Source of the DNA: Psychrobacillus sp044762855
GTDB taxonomy: Bacteria; Bacillota; Bacilli; Bacillales_A; Planococcaceae
Assembly: GCF_044762855.1 (NCBI RefSeq)
Contig: NZ_JBIWFB010000001.1
Location: 558,001-622,000, forward strand
DNA: 64,000 nucleotides
Direction of reading: 5' to 3'
In this document: one piece after another, positions 50,522 through 59,568 of the stretch
Layout of the letters: each line of letters begins with the position of its first letter
Numbering within the stretch: the first letter of the stretch is position 1
The notes under the pieces: model-generated
What the model was told of the DNA's origin: nothing
Seen by the model: the letters and a program-made list of their open reading frames with translations, nothing else
Databases searched by the model: none
Made by a program: the position numbers and the translations under genes

Positions 50522-50609
50522 TGTAACATTACTACTAGACTATTTAGTCATTTGGTAAATTAGTGTAAAATAGTAATTTAGCTTATAACAAAAAGGAGAA
50601 TTAAAAAGC

Positions 50610-51089
50610 ATGACAGGAAAGACTCACATCATTGGCGGTATAACAGCAAGTCTTGCTTTTGCACAAACTTCGAATTATGATGCTATCCTTTTAGTTGGAG
50701 CAGGTGTCGTTGGTGCCTTGATTCCAGATATATGCCACAGTGGAAGTAAAATAGGGAAGAAATTACCTTTACTATCCAAAATTATTAGCGCTATTTTTGG
50801 GCATCGTACTTTTACACATAGTTTATTGTTTTTATTTCTCGTTGGAATTCTTTTGAATTCATTCGTGGCAAATGAATCCATTATAAAAGGAATTTTAGTA
50901 GGGATGGCGAGCCATTATGTATTGGATATGGCGACGAAAAATGGCATCAAATTACTTTACCCGCTTAAAGTAACCGTGCGTTTTCCTATAACAACTCGTA
51001 CGGGAGGAGCGGTAGAGGATGTAGTATTTGCTGCTTTGTCGCTTTTAACAGTGTATTTTGGGTATGGTGTGTTTGTGGAATATTTTTGA
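50610..51089 (+). CDS. YdjM/DUF457 family membrane metal-dependent hydrolase
   Basis: 159 residues with four hydrophobic segments and the conserved pattern of this family: GKTHIIGGITASLAFA, LIPDICHSGSKIG, FGHRTFTHSLLFLF and ASHYVLDMATKNGIKLLYP. The His and Asp residues at membrane borders are the presumed metal site. Escherichia coli YdjM is SOS-regulated; no LexA box is evident here. AAAAAGGAGA precedes the ATG. Flanked on both sides by REP-B repeats. Confidence 0.85.
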   Translation: MTGKTHIIGGITASLAFAQTSNYDAILLVGAGVVGALIPDICHSGSKIGKKLPLLSKIISAIFGHRTFTHSLLFLFLVGILLNSFVANESIIKGILVGMASHYVLDMATKNGIKLLYPLKVTVRFPITTRTGGAVEDVVFAALSLLTVYFGYGVFVEYF

Positions 51090-51099
51090 GAGAAGGAAG

Positions 51100-51152
51100 A
51101 GTGTTACAAAATTGTTACAGGTGCCTGGCACCCGCAACAATTTTGTAACACT
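51100..51152. repeat. REP-B element, 53-bp hairpin, probable terminator
   Basis: Perfect 17-base outer arms AGTGTTACAAAATTGTT and AACAATTTTGTAACACT enclose the GGTGCCTGGCACC core; TCTTTTTT follows. This is the most complete copy of the family and closes the preceding gene. Confidence 0.88.
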
Positions 51153-51332
51153 TCTTTTTTGTTTTGGGTTGTTAGTTTTTGTAAAGGCATGTAAATGATA
51201 GTTTACTTGGATTTAACAATATTCACATTGTACTTAATATTTGAATTCCCTATTCTTAAGTAGGTATTGTTATATTTTTTTCTAAACATTTTTTAGTAGA
51301 TTAGAAGTTCACTAAATTGTAGGGGGAAGACT

Positions 51333-54300
51333 ATGAAGAAGAATATGGTGAAGAAATCGGTGATGGCTACTGTGCTTGCGACCTCTTTGTTTTCATCAAC
51401 AGGTGTTGGTTTTGCAAACAGTTCATTGCAAGATATGGTTGATCAAGCACGTAAAGATATGAAAGAGGCTTCTTATGCTTATGTCGTATCAGCACAAAAT
51501 GGAAAAATTACGACAAGCAAAGATTTATATCCTGCGCTGAACTTAGCAAAAGAAAGTTATCAAAAAGCAAAAGCGGCAATTGAAAAATCGAATGCCAAAA
51601 ACAAAACAGCATTATTAAATGATTTAGAAGGCTTATATAATGAAAGAATTGCAAAAGGCGTTATTCCATACATTGATGCATATAACTATGCTACCGAATA
51701 TTTAAACCCAATTATGAAGGCAATTGAAAAAGCAGAGATGGCAAAAGACTCGGCGGAAGTAGAAAAACAACTTCAAAAGCTATCGGACCAATTGAAAGCA
51801 AGATCAGCAATAATGTATCGTTTCACTGGTAAAGCACCACGCGATCTACTGTTAGCTGAATTTAAAACACCAGCTGACCAAAAATATGCGGATTCATTAC
51901 ATAATAAAGGCGGCTCAATTGAAGCACCACCTCTTTACAATTCTAATCCTGATAAACTAACAGTTACCCAAGTTGCCCGTTATGACAGCGGTCAAGGGGA
52001 AACAGGAACAGAAATTTTAGCTTATGATGAAAAATTGAAAAAAGCATTTGTTACAAACGGAGCGGTCGGTGGATTTGATATTTTATCATTTGCGGATGTG
52101 AAATCAGGTAAATTTACGCAAGTAGATTCTACAAAACGCGTTGTAATTGAGGATTACGATGTTAAAGGCGTAAAAAATATTACAAGTATCGCTTCTCACC
52201 CAACGGAAGATTTAATCGCAATAGCAGCTTACGCTGAAAAAACGGATCCAGGTTTTATTATTTTAGCTACAAAAGATGGGAAGTTTGTGAAGTCTGTTCA
52301 AGTTGGAGCTTTACCAGATATGGTGACTTTCTCACCTGATGGGAAAAAAGCAATTGTTGCAAATGAAGGAGAACCTAATAAGGATACGACAATTGATCCA
52401 GACGGTTCTATTTCTATTATTGACGTAGCTTCATTTGAAGAAACAACGTTAACATTTACGGAAGATATGCTAGACGATAAAGTACGTATGTCATATCAAG
52501 GAAAAGGTTCTGCTTACCTAGCGCAGCTGGAACCAGAATATGTAACGGTATCACCAGATAGCAAAACAGCTTATGTAACATTACAAGAAAACAATGCTAT
52601 TGCAACGGTAGATCTTGTAAGTAACAAAATCATGTCTGTAAAAGGATTAGGTGTACTTGATCATTCTATAGCTGGAAATGAAATGGATGCGAATAAAGAT
52701 GACAAAGCAATTGGTATCAATAAAGCGCCAATACTTACATGGCATATGCCAGATGCAATCGATACGTTCGTAGCTAATGGCAAAACGTACATCCTTACAC
52801 CAAACGAAGGCGACTCTCGCGATTATGTAGATGATGGTGGTTATACGGAAGTAGCGGAACTTGCAGATATCGAGTTACCGATTAAATTAGATGCTTCCAA
52901 TTACGAAGGTTATACACAAGCGGAACTAGATAAATTTGATTTATCCACTTTAGAAGGTTATAAAGTGACAACAGAAAATGGATTAAATGTAGCAGGCACT
53001 GAATACGAAGCGATTTATGGCTATGGTGGACGTAGCTTCTCGATTTTCGATGCACAAACGATGGAGCAAGTGTATGATAGCGGAAGTGAATTTGAACGCA
53101 TTATCGCTGAGAAGACACCGCAGTATTTTAACACTAATAGCGATGAGATTAAAGTAGACAATCGCAGTGATGATAAAGGTCCAGAGCCTGAAACGGCGAT
53201 CGTTGGTGAAATCGATGGAACTACTTATGGATTTATCGCTTTAGAGCGTTATAGCGGTATTATGGTTTATGATTTAACGGATGTCAAAGCACCAAAGTTT
53301 GTCACACTTATCTCGAGCCGTGATTTCTCTGAAGATGCTGCTGGAGATGTTTCACCAGAAGGATTACTATTTATCCCTGCTGAAAAGAGCCCAACAGGTA
53401 AGGCATTACTTGCTGCTACACATGAAATTTCGGGAACAGTTGCTGTCTATGAATTTGGAGAGAAAGCAGGGGAGTCAAACTTCGAACTTTCCATCATTCA
53501 TACGAATGACACTCATGCAGCAATTGAAAATGCTCCAAAACGTGCAACGCTTATCAAAGAAGCTCGTAAAGAGAAACCAAATGCATTATTGCTTGATGCA
53601 GGGGATGTATTCCAAGGAACTTTATATTTTACGGAATACAAAGGTGAGGCAGATTTAGCGTTAATGAATTACATGGGGTACGATGCGATGACATTAGGTA
53701 ACCATGAGTTTGACTTAGGTAAAACTGCTGAAGGGCACCAAGCTTTAGCGGAATTTGTGAAGAATGCAAAATTCCCAATCGTTACAGCGAATGTTGATTT
53801 TTCTAAAGATGAGAAGCTTGCAGGACTTCACCAGGAATCGATTGTAAACAATGCGGCTTCAGGAAATATTTATGATGGAACAATCGTAGAAATAGACGGC
53901 GAAAAAGTTGGTATTTTCGGCTTGACGACGGAGACGACTGCAGGAAGCTCAAGCCCTGACAAAGTAACTTTTGAAGATTATTTGAAAGAGGCTGAAAAGG
54001 CAGTTGCTTCATTAGAAGCGCAAGGTATCGATAAAATTGTTGCAATAAGCCACTTAGGATACGACAATCCAGTGGATAAGAATGATCTTTTATTAGCAGC
54101 TAAAGTTGAAGGCATCGATGTAATTGTTGGAGGGCATTCACACACAACATTAAAAGAAGCAACTGTTGTTGATAAAGATGAAAGTGGCGCTAAAAAGGAT
54201 CCGACAGTAATCGTGCAAACTGGTTCAAGCAGTGCAAATGTCGGGACATTGGATGTTCAATTTGATGATAAGGGCGTAATTGTGAGTCATGCCAATAAAT

Positions 54301-55031
54301 TAATAGCAGTTGGTGAGCAAGAAGAAGATGCAGAAGCAGCAGCAATTCTTGCACCGTTTACAATCGGAATTTCAGCTGTTAAAAATCAAGAAACAGGTGG
54401 AATTGCAGTTAATGCTCTAGCGAACCCTCGTACCGGTGATCCAGGCAACAAAGGAGAAAGCGTGCGAAATAGTGAAACGGCACTTGGAAACCTTGTCGCA
54501 GATAGTATGCTTGCTCAAGGTAAACTAGTATCACCAAATGCTACTATTGCTCTGCAAAATGGTGGCGGAGTTCGCGGACCAGTTGACCAAGGTCCTATTA
54601 CAATGGGAGATGTACTCACTGTATTATCATTCAACAACGGTTTATACAGCGTAGACCTAACAGGAGCAGAATTAAAACAAGTCATCGAAGGTGGCCTTTC
54701 TGCTGTACCAACAGAAAGTGGATCTTTCCTACACGTAGCTGGCTTGAAAATCGAATTTGATAGCTCTAAGCCTGCAGGAAGCCGAGTAGTTTCGATACAA
54801 GCAGCAGACAAAGAGGGGAAATTTGCTCCAGTAGATGACGCAAAAACATATACAGTCATCACAAACTCTTACATTGCTGGCGGTCCTGACTTCGCCAGCG
54901 CAGCAGCTGCTGGACGTGCAACAGACATAGGTATCTCCGATTGGGAAAGCTTCGCAGAGTACTTAAAAGCAACTGACGAAGTAGATCCAAAAATCGAAGG
55001 TAGAACAGTAGACATAGCAAACCAAAAATAG
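51333..55031 (+). CDS. SbsC-anchored choice-of-anchor I / 5'-nucleotidase fusion
   Basis: 1,232 residues. Signal peptide (ends near VGFA), SbsC-type wall-polymer-binding domain (about 30-190: DLYPALNLAKESYQKAK, VIPYIDAYNYATEYLNPI, LKARSAIMYRFTGKAPRDLL), beta-propeller-like choice-of-anchor I domain (about 205-710: PDMVTFSPDGKKAIVANEGE, TPNEGDSRDYVDDGG), a metallophosphatase domain (about 720-960) with IIHTNDTHAAIE, DAGDVFQGTLY, TLGNHEFDLG and GGHSHT metal ligands, and a 5'-nucleotidase C-terminal domain (about 990-1190: ETALGNLVADSM, NGGGVRGP). It probably dephosphorylates extracellular nucleotides for salvage while bound to the wall. GGGGGAAG precedes the ATG. Confidence 0.92.
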   Translation: MKKNMVKKSVMATVLATSLFSSTGVGFANSSLQDMVDQARKDMKEASYAYVVSAQNGKITTSKDLYPALNLAKESYQKAKAAIEKSNAKNKTALLNDLEGLYNERIAKGVIPYIDAYNYATEYLNPIMKAIEKAEMAKDSAEVEKQLQKLSDQLKARSAIMYRFTGKAPRDLLLAEFKTPADQKYADSLHNKGGSIEAPPLYNSNPDKLTVTQVARYDSGQGETGTEILAYDEKLKKAFVTNGAVGGFDILSFADVKSGKFTQVDSTKRVVIEDYDVKGVKNITSIASHPTEDLIAIAAYAEKTDPGFIILATKDGKFVKSVQVGALPDMVTFSPDGKKAIVANEGEPNKDTTIDPDGSISIIDVASFEETTLTFTEDMLDDKVRMSYQGKGSAYLAQLEPEYVTVSPDSKTAYVTLQENNAIATVDLVSNKIMSVKGLGVLDHSIAGNEMDANKDDKAIGINKAPILTWHMPDAIDTFVANGKTYILTPNEGDSRDYVDDGGYTEVAELADIELPIKLDASNYEGYTQAELDKFDLSTLEGYKVTTENGLNVAGTEYEAIYGYGGRSFSIFDAQTMEQVYDSGSEFERIIAEKTPQYFNTNSDEIKVDNRSDDKGPEPETAIVGEIDGTTYGFIALERYSGIMVYDLTDVKAPKFVTLISSRDFSEDAAGDVSPEGLLFIPAEKSPTGKALLAATHEISGTVAVYEFGEKAGESNFELSIIHTNDTHAAIENAPKRATLIKEARKEKPNALLLDAGDVFQGTLYFTEYKGEADLALMNYMGYDAMTLGNHEFDLGKTAEGHQALAEFVKNAKFPIVTANVDFSKDEKLAGLHQESIVNNAASGNIYDGTIVEIDGEKVGIFGLTTETTAGSSSPDKVTFEDYLKEAEKAVASLEAQGIDKIVAISHLGYDNPVDKNDLLLAAKVEGIDVIVGGHSHTTLKEATVVDKDESGAKKDPTVIVQTGSSSANVGTLDVQFDDKGVIVSHANKLIAVGEQEEDAEAAAILAPFTIGISAVKNQETGGIAVNALANPRTGDPGNKGESVRNSETALGNLVADSMLAQGKLVSPNATIALQNGGGVRGPVDQGPITMGDVLTVLSFNNGLYSVDLTGAELKQVIEGGLSAVPTESGSFLHVAGLKIEFDSSKPAGSRVVSIQAADKEGKFAPVDDAKTYTVITNSYIAGGPDFASAAAAGRATDIGISDWESFAEYLKATDEVDPKIEGRTVDIANQK

Positions 55032-55048
55032 AGTTACATGATTTTTAC

Positions 55049-55086
55049 GGTGCCTGGGTGTTACAGGTGCCAGGCACCCGTAACAC
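55049..55086. repeat. REP-B copy with partial duplication
   Basis: A broken half (GGTGCCTGG) is followed by the full unit GTGTTACAGGTGCC and GGCACCCGTAACAC (55058-55086). It lies right after the nucleotidase stop. Confidence 0.85.
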
Positions 55087-55098
55087 AAATGTAATATA

Positions 55099-55148
55099 GG
55101 GGTTGTCTCCAAAGTCGGTATTACTAGACTTGGGAGACAACCCCTTTT
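55099..55148. terminator. Strong bidirectional terminator
   Basis: GGGGTTGTCTCC pairs with GGAGACAACCCC, with AAGTC/GACTT inside, and TTTT follows. It serves the nucleotidase gene and the convergent paralogue pair. Confidence 0.93.
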
Positions 55149-55174
55149 GGGCATAAAAAGGGGGCCAGCTTATT

Positions 55175-55714
55175 TTAGATTACAGCTAGCGTGTTTACTG
55201 TTAATTGTCCAAGGTATCGACCTGGGTTTGTTGAATAAGCAACTACTGAAGGAGAGGTTACTGTTGTTTCGACGACGATACGTCCTGCGTTGCCGAGTAA
55301 GTCGACTACTAGTAGTGCATCCCCGGCTGCGATTGCCACGTTTTGTGGGTTACCTAAATTTGTCTCTGTGAATAAAGGAATAGTTGCCACGATGACACCT
55401 AAAAGGTTTACTACTTCCAAAGAAGCGGAAACCGAAGCAATATCATTTCCTGTAAAAGCAAAACATGCGGAGACTGGTAAAGCGAGTGCTAGGATTGGCA
55501 TGTTCCCAATTTCAAATGTGCTTCGAAATACGACCGTTTGACTGGATGCAGTATTCGGAGACCAAATATAAGTATCACTTCCATCAATCGATGGTGAGTT
55601 GATCGCCGGTGACGTTGATATTGCCGGAGTCGGTAGGGTCCCTGCTAGAGCGGCGGTATCTGAAATGACTATTGTATTAGCGGGAGTTGTATAAGCTTGT
55701 AATGCTAGAACCAT
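55175..55714 (-). CDS. Unknown beta-rich protein, paralogue 1
   Basis: 179 residues, Ala/Thr/Val/Pro-rich, no Cys except one, no signal peptide. Starts MVLALQAYTTPANTIVISDT; then SDTYIWSPNTASSQTVVF, FEIGNMPILALALPVS, LEVVNLLGVIVATIPLF and NAGRIVVETTVT. The composition suggests an all-beta, self-assembling or surface (spore or appendage) protein, but I recognise no family. A perfect AAGGAGGTGA site implies strong translation. It lies downstream of its paralogue with the same arrangement, so one transcript is likely. Confidence 0.75.
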   Translation of the reverse strand: MVLALQAYTTPANTIVISDTAALAGTLPTPAISTSPAINSPSIDGSDTYIWSPNTASSQTVVFRSTFEIGNMPILALALPVSACFAFTGNDIASVSASLEVVNLLGVIVATIPLFTETNLGNPQNVAIAAGDALLVVDLLGNAGRIVVETTVTSPSVVAYSTNPGRYLGQLTVNTLAVI

Positions 55715-55769
55715 ATAAATCACCTCCTTATATAGATTTGTATTTTATAAACTACTTTTATAGGAAATC

Positions 55770-56285
55770 TTATAACAAGAAATCTCGTACAGTGATTTGT
55801 CCAATATATCTTCCTGGTGATGTTGCTGCAGAAACTGTTGTATCGACTACAATTCGTCCGGAGATTCCTAATAAACTAATTGCCAGAAGGGTATCACATT
55901 GGGAGATGTCCACATTTTGGGGATCAATCGATGCTCCGGTGAATAAAGGAATCGTTGTTATTACAGTTCCAAAAAGATTCACTATTTCCAATGAAGCAGA
56001 AACTGTAGCAGTCTCACTCGCAGCAAAAGCAAAGTACACAGAGATTGGTAGAGCAACAGTCGGAATTGGGATAGAACCAATATCGAATGTACTTTGAAAA
56101 GTTACTGTTTGATTGGGTGCATCATTTGGCGACCAAATATAAGCGATACTACCATCAACTAGCGGAGAAATCACTGCTGGTGGTGCAGGGACCGCTGCTG
56201 TTGGTAGAGATCCTGATGGTGCTGCTGTATCTGTAATAACTTTTGTATTAGCTGGCGTTGTATAAGCTTGTAAGACAAGGGCCAT
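55770..56285 (-). CDS. Unknown beta-rich protein, paralogue 2
   Basis: 171 residues, clearly related to the next gene: MALVLQAYTTPANTKVITDT, then IAYIWSPNDAPNQTVTF, FDIGSIPIPTVALPIS, LEIVNLFGTVITTIPLF and SGRIVVDTTVS. The tandem duplicates share their 5' leader (AAGGAGGTGATTTA) as well. One cysteine in each protein. The first of the minus-strand pair, lying head to head with the deaminase gene. Function unknown; an abundant structural role is only a guess from the strong ribosome site and composition. Confidence 0.75.
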   Translation of the reverse strand: MALVLQAYTTPANTKVITDTAAPSGSLPTAAVPAPPAVISPLVDGSIAYIWSPNDAPNQTVTFQSTFDIGSIPIPTVALPISVYFAFAASETATVSASLEIVNLFGTVITTIPLFTGASIDPQNVDISQCDTLLAISLLGISGRIVVDTTVSAATSPGRYIGQITVRDFLL

Positions 56286-56412
56286 TTAAATCACCTCCTT
56301 TAATAGATTTACCAATAGCTTGGCATAGCTTAATATATGGTAAATATTTAAAGAGAGTTGGTTTAATTGGTTAGACAATCTAATATTAAGATAGAAACTA
56401 TGTTACAAATAT

Positions 56413-56437
56413 ATTACGGGTGCCTGGCACCCGTAAT
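56413..56437. repeat. REP-B, perfect 25-bp palindrome at a ribosome site
   Basis: ATTACGGGTGCC, a central T and GGCACCCGTAAT. It ends one base before the GAGGAG ribosome site of the deaminase gene, so it would form a hairpin in the 5' leader and could affect translation. Confidence 0.9.
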
Positions 56438-56452
56438 GAGAGGAGACTGAGT

Positions 56453-56926
56453 ATGGATAGGTTTATGAAGCAAGCAGTTGAATTGGCTATTGAAAATGTC
56501 GGGAATGGAGGGCAACCTTTTGGGGCAGTTCTTGTGAAGGATGGGGAAGTAATTGCTCAAGGGGTGAATGAATTACACATTAAGCATGACATTAGTGGGC
56601 ACGCTGAGCTATTGGCCATTCGACGAGCTCAGGAGCAGTTGCAAACAGATGATTTGTCGGATACTGCGATGTATGCAAGTGGATTTCCATGTCCAATGTG
56701 TTTTGCCGCGATGAGTTTCGCTGGAATAGAAAAGGTTTATTATTGTGCGGGACTTGAAGAAGCGAAAGCAGTTGGTCTTGGTAAATCGGCAATGATTTAT
56801 GATGATTTACAAAGACCACTGGAAGAGAGAGCGTTGCAAATGAAGATTATGAAGCTTGAAGAAGGATTGGAAAATCCAATGGAGGTATGGAAAAGCGTAA
56901 TGAATAATCTTGCTATAAATGAATAG
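56453..56926 (+). CDS. Nucleoside/guanine deaminase family protein
   Basis: 157 residues of the cytidine/deoxycytidylate deaminase superfamily, close in size to bacterial guanine deaminase. The zinc site is seen in SGHAELLAIRRA (His and catalytic Glu) and FPCPMCFAAMSFAGI (two Cys). QPFGAVLVKDGEVIAQG is typical. The ATG at 56453 follows GAGGAG; a longer GTG frame begins inside the REP palindrome and is rejected. TadA is less likely because the characteristic tRNA-binding C-terminus is not apparent. It overlaps closely with the next gene. Confidence 0.85.
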   Translation: MDRFMKQAVELAIENVGNGGQPFGAVLVKDGEVIAQGVNELHIKHDISGHAELLAIRRAQEQLQTDDLSDTAMYASGFPCPMCFAAMSFAGIEKVYYCAGLEEAKAVGLGKSAMIYDDLQRPLEERALQMKIMKLEEGLENPMEVWKSVMNNLAINE

Positions 56927-56960
56927 ATATATTATGTTCATTGAAAAAGGGGGATATAAA

Positions 56961-57839
56961 ATGAGAAAAGCATTAGTATTAGGGGGCACAAGATTTTTTG
57001 GGGTGCATTTGGTAGAAACATTATTAGCAGAAGGTTTTGAGGTGACGATTGCAACAAGGGGTATCACACCAGATTCTTTTTCAACACGGGTGAATAGAAT
57101 CACCGTCGATCGATTGAATGTGGACGAACTTAAAGCATGTTGCGGAAATGAGACATGGGATATCGTTTTTGACCAAATTTGTTATTCTTCACAAGAGGCA
57201 CTAGATGCAATTGAAGTGTTCCGTGACAATACCCAAAAATATGTGTTCACTTCTTCAAAATCCGTCTATGATGCAGGTAAGGGAGAAGCGGGATTTGTCG
57301 AGGAAGATTATAATCCATACGACTACGACATCATGATAGGATCAAAAGAAGATTTCACGTACAACGAAGGAAAGCGACAGGCAGAAGCGGTATTTTTTCA
57401 ACAAGCACCATTCCCTGTTGCGGCAGTGAGATTTCCAATCGTTCTGGGTTTAAACGACTACACTAGAAGACTCCATTTCCATATCGAGAAAATAATGAAT
57501 CAAGAGGAGATACATCTGATAAATCCAGCTGCATCTATTGATTTTATATCAGAAGAAGAGGCGGGAGAGTTTTTAGCATGGATTGGTCTTACAAGTTTCT
57601 CTGGACCGATAAATGCACTGTCTAATGGCAATGTGAAACTAAGTGACATGATTAATACTATAGAAGAAAAGACACAAACCACAGCAATCATTACTTCAAC
57701 ACCGACCGAAACAAATACTTCGCCGCTTAATATATCTGAATCTTGGTTAATGAACAATGAGAAAGCTAGAAATTTAGGTTTCCAATTTAAAAACTTGAAT
57801 GAATGGTTGCCTCGTTTGATTGGAGATATATCACAATAA
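56961..57839 (+). CDS. NAD-dependent epimerase/dehydratase family protein
   Basis: 292 residues of the extended short-chain dehydrogenase fold. The N-terminal dinucleotide motif is ALVLGGTRFFGVHLVETLL (GGTRFFG, as in RNA-binding CSP41-like and isoflavone-reductase-like members). YVFTSSKSVYDAG and the later YNEGKRQAE supply the Ser/Tyr/Lys region. It ends with a substrate domain containing PINALSNGNVKLSDM. The substrate is unknown. AAAGGGGG precedes the ATG, which lies 34 bases after the deaminase stop, so an operon is likely. Confidence 0.85.
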   Translation: MRKALVLGGTRFFGVHLVETLLAEGFEVTIATRGITPDSFSTRVNRITVDRLNVDELKACCGNETWDIVFDQICYSSQEALDAIEVFRDNTQKYVFTSSKSVYDAGKGEAGFVEEDYNPYDYDIMIGSKEDFTYNEGKRQAEAVFFQQAPFPVAAVRFPIVLGLNDYTRRLHFHIEKIMNQEEIHLINPAASIDFISEEEAGEFLAWIGLTSFSGPINALSNGNVKLSDMINTIEEKTQTTAIITSTPTETNTSPLNISESWLMNNEKARNLGFQFKNLNEWLPRLIGDISQ

Positions 57840-57868
57840 ATGGAGTGAATATTACAGAAGTATTACTA

Positions 57869-57879
57869 GTGCCAGGCAC
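57869..57879. repeat. REP-B copy (GTGCCAGGCAC core)
   Basis: A short core with the flanks TATTACTA and CCACACAAC. It stands right after the dehydrogenase gene and before its terminator, and is followed by CTGTGACTATTCTGA, which recalls REP-A arm sequence. Confidence 0.65.
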
Positions 57880-57910
57880 CCACACAACTCTGTGACTATT
57901 CTGACAATTT

Positions 57911-57960
57911 AAATCTATTTCATGAAAGGGATGATTTCCCTCGTGAAATAGATTTTTTTT
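57911..57960 (+). terminator. Strong terminator after the dehydrogenase gene
   Basis: AAATCTATTTCA and TGAAATAGATTT plus inner GGGA/TCCC pairs are followed by eight T residues. The remaining 57961-58171 is AT-rich and shows no clear promoter. Confidence 0.92.
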
Positions 57961-58171
57961 CATTCGATGATTGGCGTACTATACATAATGAATTTTTATA
58001 TTACATAATTGGGTTTCCTTAAGTAAGCTGCTAAGTGATCAGAATTAGTTTGATCCATTAATTTTACTTATAGTACTATTAATTTTTTGAAGTTTTCAAG
58101 GAGACTGGATAGACGTATTATGAAATTAACAATTCTGAAAAATCAAACAAATGGAAAGGGGTTATAGTGAG

Positions 58172-59545
58172 ATGGCTGTTTTAGTGCGGCAACAAAGAAG
58201 AGTTCCATATGCAAACTCTGTACTTAATAAAATGTCAGCAGAAGAAATTAAAGAATATCAAGAAACTTTATTACAAAAACAATTAAGGAGAGCGGTAAGA
58301 AACTCTTCCTATTATCGTCAAATTTTTAAGGAACTTTGCATACGTCCAGAAGAGATTCAAACGTTAGAAGACTTTAAACAATTGCCATTTTTTATGAATA
58401 AGGAAATGGAAAGAGAAAGTCAGCGTCGTTCTTTAGAAGAACAAGGGCATCCATTTGGAGAACATCTATTGTGCAAACCAGATGAAATTGCCTTCACGGG
58501 AACAACTAGTGGAACGTCTGGAACACCTACATTTACCTACACCTATACAGCAGAAGATGTCCAAACGATGAATAAGTATATTACTAATATGCTAGAGTAC
58601 GGGGGTATTTATAAAGGAGATAGACTGTTGTTTAGTCATTCGTTAGGTATTTATGCAACTTCTTCTATATTATTTGGTGTTCGAGAGCATGGAGTATTAC
58701 CAATAGATGTAGATGTACGTGCCGGTAGCCAAATGATTATGAAGTATGCGCAAATGACAAAACCATCTGGGGCGATGATGACACCATCTTTGGCAGAACA
58801 TCTTATTGATCGTGCACCTGATTTAATTGGTCAGGGAGTAGGAAGCCTCCACTTAAAAGCATTATTTACCGTTGGAGAAATAGGAATTGGAATTCCGGAA
58901 ATTAAAAGTAAAATTGAAACCGCTTACAACTGTAGGGTTTATGATTATCTTGGAGAGTTAGGTTTTTCTTGTGATTCGGATACTTATCATGGAATTCATT
59001 GTGTTGCACCGGATCTTGCATTATTCACAGAGGATCTTGTTGACCCTGAGACGAAAAAGCCTATTGAAGTGAAGAACGGTGTAGTAGGGGAAGTAACTAT
59101 GACCGAGTTACGGATTAATGGACTTCCTCGTATCAAATATGCAACTGGTGATATGGTGCAGGTTTTTACAGATCCATGTCCAGGATGTGGATTTACAGGA
59201 CATCGTGTAAAAGTGGTTGGTCGATCAGATGATTTGTTAATTATCAAAGGCGTCAACGTATATCCATCTGCTATCAAAAATGTACTATCAAAATTTCAAA
59301 GCGAGTTAACTGGCGAGTTTCGCATTGTTTTAGAAAGTCCACCTCCACGTGTTATACCACCACTGATGTTAAAGATCGAATCAGCAGCAGGAGTCACACC
59401 AAGTGATCTACCTTATATAGAAGAAAAGATAAAGCAGGCATTACATCAAGAATTACGCGTAACTCCGAGCATAGAGTGGTGCAGTCCCGGTATGCTAGGG
59501 AAACAATTAACGAAAACACCATTGTTTGAAAGAAAATATGAATAG
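58172..59545 (+). CDS. Aryl/acyl-CoA ligase, phenylacetate-CoA ligase-like
   Basis: 457 residues of the PaaK-like AMP-forming family. The phosphate loop is FTGTTSGTSGTPTFTYT (about 112-128). YDYLGELGFSCDSD supplies the adenine/Asn-Glu region, and RIKYATGDMVQVF and VKVVGRSDDLLIIKGVNVYP form the hinge and A8 motifs. A CPGCG cysteine cluster sits before the hinge, as in PaaK. It activates a carboxylic acid, probably aromatic, with CoA and ATP. AAAGGGG lies 9 nt ahead of the ATG. It is the first gene of a four-gene operon. Confidence 0.87.
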   Translation: MAVLVRQQRRVPYANSVLNKMSAEEIKEYQETLLQKQLRRAVRNSSYYRQIFKELCIRPEEIQTLEDFKQLPFFMNKEMERESQRRSLEEQGHPFGEHLLCKPDEIAFTGTTSGTSGTPTFTYTYTAEDVQTMNKYITNMLEYGGIYKGDRLLFSHSLGIYATSSILFGVREHGVLPIDVDVRAGSQMIMKYAQMTKPSGAMMTPSLAEHLIDRAPDLIGQGVGSLHLKALFTVGEIGIGIPEIKSKIETAYNCRVYDYLGELGFSCDSDTYHGIHCVAPDLALFTEDLVDPETKKPIEVKNGVVGEVTMTELRINGLPRIKYATGDMVQVFTDPCPGCGFTGHRVKVVGRSDDLLIIKGVNVYPSAIKNVLSKFQSELTGEFRIVLESPPPRVIPPLMLKIESAAGVTPSDLPYIEEKIKQALHQELRVTPSIEWCSPGMLGKQLTKTPLFERKYE

Positions 59546-59568
59546 ACTGCTTAACGAGGAGGGGCAAT

